NCBI GenBank assembly: GCA_027493945.1
Contig: JAOSJU010000001.1
Coordinates: 2,232,001 to 2,296,000, forward strand
Direction of reading: 5' to 3'
DNA length: 64,000 nt
Origin: Burkholderiaceae bacterium
GTDB lineage: Bacteria; Pseudomonadota; Gammaproteobacteria; Burkholderiales; Burkholderiaceae_E
A model generated the notes under the pieces. The model was not told where the DNA came from. It worked only from the letters and a program-made list of their open reading frames with translations, and did not search any database. Every line of letters begins with the position of its first letter. Within the stretch, counting starts at the first letter, position 1. Of the stretch, positions 53,495 to 64,000 are shown one piece after another. Both the position numbers and the translations under genes were made by a program.

Positions 53495-54927
53495 TTAGTC
53501 GAGTTGCGTCACGAACTTGGTGACCAGGTAGCCGTCGAATGTTTCGATTCCACCCTCGCTGCCGATTCCACTCTCCTTGACGCCACCGAATGGAGTCTCG
53601 GGCAGGCCGTGTCCTACGTGGTTGATATTCACCATTCCCGCCTGCAATCCGTTCTGCAGCGCCAGCGCCTTTTTCGTGGAGTGGGTGAAGGCATACGAAG
53701 CCAGACCGTACGGGAGACTGTTTGCACGACGTATCGCGTCATCCAGATCGGTGAAACGCACACACGGCGCGATCGGGCCAAAGGGCTCGTTGGTCATCAC
53801 CAGACTGTCCTCGGGCACTTCGGTCAAGATGGTCGGGGCGTAGAAGAAACCCCGGTCGCCGATGCGCCGTCCACCTGCCTCGACCCGGGCGCCGCGCGCG
53901 TCGGCATCGGCTACGAGGGACTCCATGGCAGTGAGGCGGCGCGCATGAGCCAGCGGTCCCATTCGGGTTTCCGGCTCAAGGCCCGGGCCGACCGTTATCT
54001 TTCCGACGTTTTCGAGCAGGCGCGCGATGAACCGCTCGTAAGCCTTCTCATGCACGAAGATGCGGTTGGGCGAAACGCAGACCTGGCCGGCGTTGACGAA
54101 CTTCAGCGCCGATAGTATGTCAGCCGCCCGGTCGATGTCGGCGTCGTCGCAAACAATCGCCGGCGAATGCCCCCCAGTTCCATCGTGACGCGTTTCATGT
54201 GAGCACCTGCAAGCGCAGCAAGCTGCTTGCCTACCGGAACCGATCCCGTGAAAGACACCTTCCGAACGATCGGCGCCTGGATCAGGTGCGATGACACCTC
54301 TGCGGGGACGCCCCAGATGACGTTGAGTACGCCCGGTGGAAGGCCAGCCTCGTGAAACATCCGCGCAATGGCCACGACTGCGCTGGGCGTATCCTCAGGA
54401 CCCTTCAGAATGATCGAGCATCCGGCCCCGATTGCCGCGGCAATCTTCCGAATCGCCTGGTTGAACGGGAAGTTCCGGGGCGTGAACGCGACACACACCC
54501 CCACCGGTTCGCGAAGGACCATCTGGCGTACATTGGGTAGTCGCGCCGGGATCACGCGCCCGTAGATTCGGCGACATTCCTCGGCATGCCAGTCGCAGTG
54601 GTCTGCGCAGCGCAGAACTTCCCCGACCGCCTCCGCGAGCGGCTTGCCCTGATCCAGCGTGATGTTGCGCCCGATTGATTGCGCGCGCTCGCGAGCCATC
54701 TCGCCGACCCTTCGCAAGATCTGGCTACGCTGCATGGGTGAAACCACTCGCCAACTCTCGAATGCGCGCCCGGCCGCCGACAACGCCCGGTCGAGATCTT
54801 CGGCGCGGGCCAATGGCAGCATGCCGATTTCTTGTCCCGAAGCGGGATCTACCACCGGTCGCACCTGACGCCCATCTCCGGAAAGAAATTGTCCGTCGAT
54901 ATAGAGGCTCAGCTCTTCGTAATTCAT
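53495..54927 (-). pseudogene. NAD(P)-dependent aldehyde dehydrogenase, frameshifted
   Basis: From 54927 the frame gives [60 protein letters not shown] and [21 protein letters not shown] missing G in the GGGGGG near 54170 shifts the frame. Restored, it continues [20 protein letters not shown] with the catalytic Cys in NAGQVCVSPNRIF, then NEPFGPIAPCVRF and TPFGGVKESGIGSEGG. The total is about 478 residues, as in the succinate-semialdehyde dehydrogenase group. It oxidises the aldehyde made by the aminotransferase. First gene of the cluster, divergent from iclR. Confidence 0.9.
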
Positions 54928-55037
54928 CTCGGTCCTTCAGTGAAAGTAGACTACTCCAATACAATCTCCGGCCATGCGCCTTGGTCGAAGTCTGCGCCAG
55001 GCTCGGTCGAACTCGCATTGCCGGGACTCATCCACCA

Positions 55038-55811
55038 ATGAACAACACCCTCGTCAAGGGTATCGCCCTGCTCGAAGCACTTGCCCACTCCGATCGCCCG
55101 CTCGGCGTCACGACGCTCGCGAATCAACTGGCGATCGGCAAGAGCAACGTTCATCGGCTGCTCCAGGCGTTAGTGGAGCTTGGTTACGTGCGCCATGATC
55201 CTGCATCCCACAGCTATACCGCGTCGATCCGTCTCTGGGAGTTGGGCTCCGCCGTGCTCGCCAACCTCGATCTGCGGCGCCTTGCGGAAGCGCCGATGCA
55301 GCACCTGCTCGAACGGACACGCGAGAACGTCCTGCTTGCGGTCTTGGATGGCGACGAGATCGTCTATGTGCACAAGTTTGATAGTCCCCAGCCGGTTCGG
55401 ACGTTCAGCCGCATAGGCGGCAGGGCACCGGCCTACGCCGTCGCGACCGGAAAGGCAATCCTGGCATGGCAGAATCAGGCGCACCTTGAGTCCGTTTCGC
55501 GGAGGTTGCAGCGGCATACGTCGACGACAATCGCCGACCAGCAGGAATTCCTGCGCGAAATGGCGAAAATCCGCCTGCAGGGTTTCGCGACCAGCGCCGG
55601 TTCATGGCGCGAGGGCGTTCGAGGACTCGCAGCGCCGATCTTCGAACCGCACGGTACGGTCATTGCTTCGATCGGCATTTCAGGGCCGAGTGAGCGACTG
55701 CGCGCGGCACAGCTCAACGCATTGGCCCCGGCTGTCATCGAAGCGGCGGCGGCCGTGACGGCCGAACTCGCGAGCGACAAGCCATCGGCGGAGCACTCTT
55801 CGGCACGCTGA
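55038..55811 (+). CDS. IclR-family transcriptional regulator
   Basis: A 257-residue regulator. The N-terminal winged HTH is LGVTTLANQLAIGKSNVHRL followed by LQALVELGYVRHD. The C-terminal effector domain shows LLAVLDGDEIVYVHKFDS, APAYAVATGKAILAWQNQ and GVRGLAAPIFEPHGTVIASI, the usual IclR ligand-pocket segments. It is transcribed divergently from the aldehyde dehydrogenase gene, with 110 bp between. It therefore probably controls the catabolic cluster in response to a pathway intermediate. Confidence 0.94.
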   Translation: MNNTLVKGIALLEALAHSDRPLGVTTLANQLAIGKSNVHRLLQALVELGYVRHDPASHSYTASIRLWELGSAVLANLDLRRLAEAPMQHLLERTRENVLLAVLDGDEIVYVHKFDSPQPVRTFSRIGGRAPAYAVATGKAILAWQNQAHLESVSRRLQRHTSTTIADQQEFLREMAKIRLQGFATSAGSWREGVRGLAAPIFEPHGTVIASIGISGPSERLRAAQLNALAPAVIEAAAAVTAELASDKPSAEHSSAR

Positions 55812-56290
55812 CAACACCGACTCCGTCATCAGGGCACGCGCCCTGCTGTTCGGTTGATCATCGCCAAGGGGAACCTACCGGCCGCAAGCAGTGAGCAGCT
55901 GCGACCCAATATCTCGTTTATGGAATATATGTTCTGCAAATTAGAATTTTTATCGATCATCGAGGCGATGTCAAGATATCCGCACGCTTAGATGCCCGCA
56001 TGATTAGCCGGTGACGGGCAAAGGCCCATTCGCGTTTGCGCCGACTCTGGTTACCACGCCGGCACGACGGGGGACGGCCGCATGGCCGCCGCACGGGAGG
56101 ATGTGGACGATCAAGGCAGAAGATTGCCGGCTCTCGTTGCGAGCGGGGAATCTGGCGAGTCGAAGAGCATGGCCACGGCCGGCCAAGTCGTCCTTTGGAG
56201 TCCGCCAGAACCGCCAGCTACCCGCCGCCGCAGCTCCCCACTCCACGATCGCAGCCTCTCGGAACCACGCCGCCGGATGGTCCGCGCAAC
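55812..56290. other. intergenic region between iclR and gyrB
   Basis: About 480 bp with no supported gene. The left half, around 55915-55985, is AT-rich with TATGGAATATATG and TTAGAATTTTTATCG. The right half is GC-rich. The genes on both sides end here, so terminators are expected, but no clear hairpin followed by a T-run was seen. Confidence 0.35.
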
Positions 56291-59907
<3,617 letters not shown>

Positions 59908-60135
59908 TGCTTCAGATTCCTGTTGCTGTTGTTGGATGTACGAGGCGCAACCCTGTGGACAACGCGCCCCGCCCCGCGCCGGTGCTGGCTGTGCGGCGGT
60001 TCGGGGCCTGTGGAAGACGCGCACCTCGGCCTGTGGACCCGGTGGAACAACCTGCGGCTGCCCGGAAACGAGGCAGCTTGTTCACAATCGGTCCCGGAGT
60101 TGTCCAGCCCTTGCCCACGCCGCGCATCTCGCTCC
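59908..60135. other. oriC: candidate replication origin with DnaA boxes
   Basis: The 228 bp between dnaA and dnaN hold several DnaA-box-like nonamers: TGTGGACAA (59954-59962), TGTGGAAGA (60009), TGTGGACCC (60032), TTGTTCACA (60078-60086) and TTGTCCAGC (60100). Two of these differ from TTATCCACA by one or two bases. Location between dnaA and dnaN and next to rpmH is a common origin site in proteobacteria. No clear AT-rich unwinding element is visible, which limits confidence. Confidence 0.6.
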
Positions 60136-61566
60136 TCATCCGCGCAGCGTCTGGTCGAGAACGTGCAGCTGGCGGTTCCACTCCTGGTCGTGCTGGCGCA
60201 GTTCGGCGATGCGCTTGACCGCGTGCATGACGGTGGTGTGGTCGCGGCCGCCGAAGGCCTCGCCGATCTCGGGAAAGCTCTTCTGCGTGAGCTCCTTGGC
60301 GAAGTACATCGCCACCTGGCGCGCGCGTGCGATGTGGGCGGGCCGGCGCTTGCTGTACATGTCGGCGACCTTGATCTTGAAGAAGTCGGCGACGGTCTTC
60401 TGGATCGACTCGATCGAGATCGGCGGCCGGTTCAGCTCGAGCAGGTCTTTCAGTGCCTCCTTGGCGAGGTCGGCGGTGACGGCCCTGCTTCGGAAGCGGG
60501 CGAAGGCGATGACGCGCAGCAGCGCCCCTTCGAGTTCGCGCACGTTCGAGCGCAGGTTCTTCGCGACGAAGAACGCGACTTCTTCGGGCAGCTTTTCGCC
60601 CGACTGCTCGGCCTTCTTGAGCAGGATGGCTACGCGCATCTCGAGTTCGGGCGGCTCGATCTCGACGATCAGGCCCGAGCCGAAACGCGACACCGGGCGG
60701 TCTTCGAACGCGGAGAGCTCCTTCGGATAGGTGTCGCTGGTGATGATCAGCTGCTTGCGCGCGGTGAGCAGCGCCTCGAAGGTGTAGAAGAACTCTTCCT
60801 GGGTGCGTTCCTTGCCGCCCAGGAACTGGATGTCGTCGATCAGCAGCAGGTCGAGCGACTGGTATTTCTTCTTGAACTCGTGCAGCGACTTGCGCTGGAT
60901 GCCGCGCACCATCTCGTCGAAGTAGTCTTGCGCGTGGATGTAGCGCACGCGCGAGTCGGGCTTGCGCTCGCGGATGGCGTTGCCCACCGCGTGCAGCAGG
61001 TGCGTCTTGCCCAGCCCGACGCCGCCGTAGAGGAACAGCGGGTTGTAGGCGGTGCCCGGCCGCTCGACCACCTGCAGGGCCGCCGACCAGGCGATCTGGT
61101 TGGCCTTGCCGTGGACGAAGGTGTCGAAGGTGAGTTCCGGGCGCAGCCGTGTCTGGGCATCGGGCGCGGCCTGCGCGGCCGGCGGCGGCGGCGCGGCACC
61201 GGCATCGATCGCGTCGAAGCCGATCGCGTCGAGTTCGCCCTCCGAAGCCTGACCGGCGAGTGCGCGCGCCGCAGGGCCGGCCGGGCGCGAGCCCTCGGGC
61301 GAGGCGGCGTCGTTCGCGGCGGCGCGGTGGATCTCGAAGCTCACGCGCAGGTCGGGTTCGATCGTCTCGCGGGCGATCGACTCGATGCGCGACTCGAACT
61401 GCGACTTGACCCAGTTCAGCTTGAAGTGGTTGGGCACGCCGAGGCGCAGCAAGCGTTCGCCTTCGTCGTAGCCGAGGAAGACGAGCGGCTTGATCCAGGG
61501 CTTGAATTGCTGGGCGGGGATCTCGCTTTCGAGCCGAGCAACGCAGGCGAGCCAACGGTCCAGCAT
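60136..61566 (-). CDS. dnaA: chromosomal replication initiator DnaA
   Basis: A 476-residue initiator. Domain I begins MLDRWLACVARLESEIPAQQ. Domain II is a Pro/Ala-rich linker. The AAA+ domain has LFLYGGVGLGKTHLLHAVGN, LLLIDDIQFLGGKERTQEEF and RFGSGLIVEIEPPELEMRVA. Domain IV shows the DnaA-box-binding signature GGRDHTTVMHAVKRI. The start at 61566 is preferred over upstream ATGs because it gives the normal N-terminus. It is divergent from rpmH. Confidence 0.98.
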   Translation of the reverse strand: MLDRWLACVARLESEIPAQQFKPWIKPLVFLGYDEGERLLRLGVPNHFKLNWVKSQFESRIESIARETIEPDLRVSFEIHRAAANDAASPEGSRPAGPAARALAGQASEGELDAIGFDAIDAGAAPPPPAAQAAPDAQTRLRPELTFDTFVHGKANQIAWSAALQVVERPGTAYNPLFLYGGVGLGKTHLLHAVGNAIRERKPDSRVRYIHAQDYFDEMVRGIQRKSLHEFKKKYQSLDLLLIDDIQFLGGKERTQEEFFYTFEALLTARKQLIITSDTYPKELSAFEDRPVSRFGSGLIVEIEPPELEMRVAILLKKAEQSGEKLPEEVAFFVAKNLRSNVRELEGALLRVIAFARFRSRAVTADLAKEALKDLLELNRPPISIESIQKTVADFFKIKVADMYSKRRPAHIARARQVAMYFAKELTQKSFPEIGEAFGGRDHTTVMHAVKRIAELRQHDQEWNRQLHVLDQTLRG

Positions 61567-61711
61567 GGTGTCGATCGGGTGGTTCAGGACGAGGCACGAA
61601 ACCGTGCATTTTACCCCTTGATCGACCTCCCGCGCCATCCCGAAATTGACAGATGGCCCGCTAATACGCTGTAATGAAAGGCTTTTCCCTCCCTGGCCGA
61701 GGATTTCCCCG
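61567..61711. promoter_or_regulatory. dnaA-rpmH divergent promoter region
   Basis: This 145-bp spacer separates the divergent starts of dnaA and rpmH and must hold both promoters. AATTGACAG near 61644 with TAATACGCT about 17 bp later (61662) gives a plausible TTGACA/TAATAC pair for rpmH. No DnaA-box cluster is visible here. Confidence 0.5.
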
Positions 61712-61846
61712 ATGAAACGCACCTATCAACCCTCCGTCGTGCGTCGAAAGCGCACGCACGGCTTTCTTGCACGCATGAAGACCCGTGGCGGTCGCGACGT
61801 GATCCGCGCGCGGCGCGCCAAGGGCCGCAAGCGTCTTTCCGTCTGA
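61712..61846 (+). CDS. rpmH: 50S ribosomal protein L34
   Basis: A 44-residue, very basic protein, [20 protein letters not shown] followed by [20 protein letters not shown], the invariant L34 sequence. It lies at the head of the rpmH-rnpA-yidD-yidC operon. The start is fixed by comparison with the family, although the frame is open upstream. Confidence 0.99.
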   Translation: MKRTYQPSVVRRKRTHGFLARMKTRGGRDVIRARRAKGRKRLSV

Positions 61847-61859
61847 CGAGCAGCCGCGC

Positions 61860-62252
61860 TTGGCGCGCGGTGAGGCACCTTCGCGGCCGGCGCCCGGCCA
61901 ACGCTCCCCGCCGCGGTTGCCGCGGGCCAGCGTCGCGGCGCTGCTGCGCACCCGGCCCGGTGTCCGCGGCGGGCATTTCAGCCTCCACTGGAGGATGCTC
62001 GCGGCGCCTCCGGGCGTATTGTTCATGGCAATCCCCAAACGTCTGCTGGCCGGGGCGGTCGATCGCAACGCCGTCCGACGCGTGGCACGGGAGGCCTGGC
62101 GTGCCGCAGGCGTCGGCGAGGCGCCGGTGGCCGTGATGCTGCGCATGACCGCGCTGCCGGCGGCGCGCGGCGCTCGGCACCTCAAGGCGCTGGTGCGGGC
62201 CGAACTCGACGCGGCATTCAGGGCCATGAGCGGGCGCCTGGCCGGCCGTTGA
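61860..62252 (+). CDS. rnpA: ribonuclease P protein component
   Basis: A 130-residue protein from a TTG start 13 bp after rpm[21 protein letters not shown] and the RNA-binding helix [18 protein letters not shown], the RNR-like motif, identify RnpA, which helps the RNase P RNA process tRNA 5' ends. The first about 20 residues are Pro/Arg-rich and may not all be translated. Its end overlaps the open frame of yidD. Confidence 0.93.
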   Translation: MARGEAPSRPAPGQRSPPRLPRASVAALLRTRPGVRGGHFSLHWRMLAAPPGVLFMAIPKRLLAGAVDRNAVRRVAREAWRAAGVGEAPVAVMLRMTALPAARGARHLKALVRAELDAAFRAMSGRLAGR

Positions 62253-62269
62253 ACACAGGAGGAACGTTG

Positions 62270-62548
62270 GTGAAGCGGGTGCTGTCGGCGTTGATCCGTT
62301 TCTATCGGCTGGCGATCAGCCCGATGATGACGCCGCGCTGCCGTTTCCTGCCCACCTGTTCCGACTACGCGCTGCAGGCGATCGAGCGCCACGGCGCGCT
62401 TGGCGGTGGCTGGCTGGCGATCAGGCGGGTCGCGCGCTGCCATCCCTTCAATCCGGGCGGCCTGGACGAAGTGCCGGACCGCATCCCCAGGCTCTGCAAC
62501 TGCCGCTGGCCGGCGGCGCTGCGCAGCGACGAATCCACCGAACGATAG
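62270..62548 (+). CDS. yidD: membrane protein insertion efficiency factor YidD
   Basis: A 92-residue protein. GTG at 62270 is preferred because AGGAGG lies at 62258-62263; an upstream TTG in the same frame overlaps rnp[36 protein letters not shown] and [13 protein letters not shown] are the YidD signature with its conserved cysteines. It assists YidC-dependent membrane insertion. It precedes yidC by 3 bp. Confidence 0.95.
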   Translation: MKRVLSALIRFYRLAISPMMTPRCRFLPTCSDYALQAIERHGALGGGWLAIRRVARCHPFNPGGLDEVPDRIPRLCNCRWPAALRSDESTER

Positions 62549-62551
62549 ATC

Positions 62552-64000
62552 ATGCAGACCCAGCGAATGATCCTCTGGATCGTGTTCTCCATGTCGTTGC
62601 TGTTCCTCTGGGATGCATGGCAGAAGCACCAGGGCCATCCGTCGCTGTTCGGGGGAGCGGTGCCGCAGGCGACCGCGCCGGCGGCCTCCGGGAACGGCGA
62701 GCCGCGCACCGACGCCAGCATCCCGCCATCGAGCGTCGCGACGCCCGAGGCCGGGCGCGCGGCCTCCGCGGCCGGACAGCCGGTGCCGGGCACTGCCGAG
62801 CCGGCCGCCGCGGGTTCCGGACAGTCGATCCGCCTGGCCAACGACGTGCTCGCGCTCGACGTGAGCGTGGTGGGCGGGCAGATCGAGCGCGCCGAACTGC
62901 TGTCCTATCGCGACCTGAACGATCGCGAGCACAACCTCACGTTGCTGAAGAACCAGCCGGGCGCGCGGTACCTCGCGCAAAGCGGGCTGGTCGGCGCCCC
63001 CAATGGCGCCGCTTACCCGAACCACCGCACGCCGATGACGCCGGTCGACGGCGGCACGGCGCCGCACGTGCTCGCGCAGGGCAGCGACGCGGCAACGCTT
63101 TCGCTCGCCGCCGAAAGCGGCGGGGTGCGGCTGGTGCGCACCTACACGCTGGCGCGCGGCGCCTACGTGGTGCAGGTGAAGGACGAGATCACCAACGTCG
63201 GGACGACGCCGGCGCGGCCGGTGCTGTACATGCAGCTCACGCGCGACGGCAACTCGCCGCCCGGGGAGTCGAAGTTCTACAGCACCTACACCGGGCCGGT
63301 GGTCTACACCGACGCCGACAAGTTCCAGAAGGTGGCCTTCAGCGACATCGAGAAGGGCAAGGCGACGCATTCGGCCAGCGCCGACAACGGCTGGGTCGGA
63401 ATCATCCAGCACTACTTCGTCTCCGCCTGGATTCCGGCGGCGAAGGTGAACCGCGAGTTCTACACGCGCAAGGTCGACGCGAACCTGTACTCGGTCGGCA
63501 TCAAGGAGCCGCTGGCCGAACTGGCGCCGCAGGCCGGCACGACGGTCGAGTCGCGGCTGCTGGTGGGTCCGCAGGACCAGCGCATGCTCGAGAGCATCGC
63601 GCCCGGGCTCGACCTGACCGTCGACTACGGCTGGCTGACCGCGATCGCGCAGCCGATCCACTGGCTGCTGCAGAAGCTGCACGGGCTGGTGGGCAACTGG
63701 GGCTGGGCGATCGTGCTGCTGACGATCGTGGTCAAGACGATCTTCTTCCCGCTGCAGGCGGCGAGCTACCGGTCGATGGCGCGAATGAAGGCGGTCACGC
63801 CGCGGCTCACCGCGATGCGCGAGCGCTACGGCAACGATCGCGTGAGGATGAACCAGGCGATGATGGAGCTGTACAAGACCGAGAAGATCAATCCGCTCGG
63901 TGGTTGCCTGCCGATCGTGGTGCAGATTCCGGTGTTCATCGCGCTGTACTGGGTGCTGCTCGCGTCGGTGGAGATGCGCGACGCGCCGTGGATCGGCTGG
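62552..64000 (+). CDS. yidC: membrane protein insertase YidC, cut by window end
   Basis: The first 483 codons are visible. The N-terminal helix (MILWIVFSMSLLFLWDAW) is followed by a Pro/Ala linker, the large periplasmic beta-domain (about residues 85-350, with RLVRTYTLARGAYVVQVKDE) and the start of the conserved membrane core: GWAIVLLTIVVKTIFFPLQA, then a cytoplasmic helical hairpin and NPLGGCLPIVVQIPVFIALY. The Arg in the first core helix region and hydrophilic groove lie at the expected positions. About 75 residues are expected beyond base 64000. Confidence 0.97.
   Translation, partial: MQTQRMILWIVFSMSLLFLWDAWQKHQGHPSLFGGAVPQATAPAASGNGEPRTDASIPPSSVATPEAGRAASAAGQPVPGTAEPAAAGSGQSIRLANDVLALDVSVVGGQIERAELLSYRDLNDREHNLTLLKNQPGARYLAQSGLVGAPNGAAYPNHRTPMTPVDGGTAPHVLAQGSDAATLSLAAESGGVRLVRTYTLARGAYVVQVKDEITNVGTTPARPVLYMQLTRDGNSPPGESKFYSTYTGPVVYTDADKFQKVAFSDIEKGKATHSASADNGWVGIIQHYFVSAWIPAAKVNREFYTRKVDANLYSVGIKEPLAELAPQAGTTVESRLLVGPQDQRMLESIAPGLDLTVDYGWLTAIAQPIHWLLQKLHGLVGNWGWAIVLLTIVVKTIFFPLQAASYRSMARMKAVTPRLTAMRERYGNDRVRMNQAMMELYKTEKINPLGGCLPIVVQIPVFIALYWVLLASVEMRDAPWIGW

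Overview
The window is high-GC DNA from the chromosome of a betaproteobacterium, most likely Burkholderiales or a close relative. The right end carries the replication-origin block gyrB-dnaN-dnaA (leftward) and rpmH-rnpA-yidD-yidC (rightward). A Bug-type tricarboxylate receptor, NnrU, IclR regulation and IS66/IS21/IS630 elements fit this assignment. No rRNA, tRNA or CRISPR array was seen.

Layout. 1-4.3 kb: nested insertion sequences; an IS66 element sits inside istB of an IS21 element, which itself sits inside a BRCT-exonuclease gene. 4.3-13.2 kb: a chromosomal integron, with intI on the + strand at 11980-13173, an attI-like junction at about 11597, and nine leftward cassettes separated by eight attC sites. 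Six cassettes are toxin-antitoxin modules (three near-identical HigBA cassettes, two BrnTA, one BrnT-like); the others carry a RAMA-domain protein, a DVLGF-type protein, and a hypothetical protein plus exonuclease. 13.1-17.1 kb: a leftward operon of a BenE-type transporter, a GrdB-like reductase, a CoA-transferase and a thiol dioxygenase. 17.2-20.2 kb: oxyR divergent from rubrerythrin-rubredoxin-rubredoxin reductase. 20.2-31.0 kb: a leftward cluster of TusA, YeeE/YedE, TusA, DsrE-like proteins, a rhodanese lipoprotein (ExtH-like), a pentaheme lipoprotein, a small exported protein, a triheme cytochrome, an outer-membrane porin (ExtI-like), a histidine kinase and a sigma-54 activator. A sigma-54 promoter candidate lies at its head. 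31.1-38.9 kb: mixed housekeeping and catabolic genes with two more toxin-antitoxin pairs. 39-55.8 kb: a large acyl-CoA/amine catabolic cluster read leftward, with an ABC transporter, split by an IS630 copy and with a divergent iclR. 55.8-64 kb: the origin region.

How the genes work together. The 20-31 kb cluster reads as a self-regulated chalcogen (Se/Te/S oxyanion) system: porin and cytochromes at the outer membrane, rhodanese, TusA and DsrE proteins as sulfane/selenane carriers, a YeeE channel in the inner membrane, and a two-component sigma-54 switch. The integron is dominated by addiction modules, as known for large sedentary chromosomal integrons.

Caution. At least twenty genes are broken by single-base indels, many at G/C homopolymers, while the core replication genes are intact. 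Much of this is probably sequencing or assembly error rather than true gene decay, so frameshifted genes are listed as pseudogenes but described as the protein they would encode.
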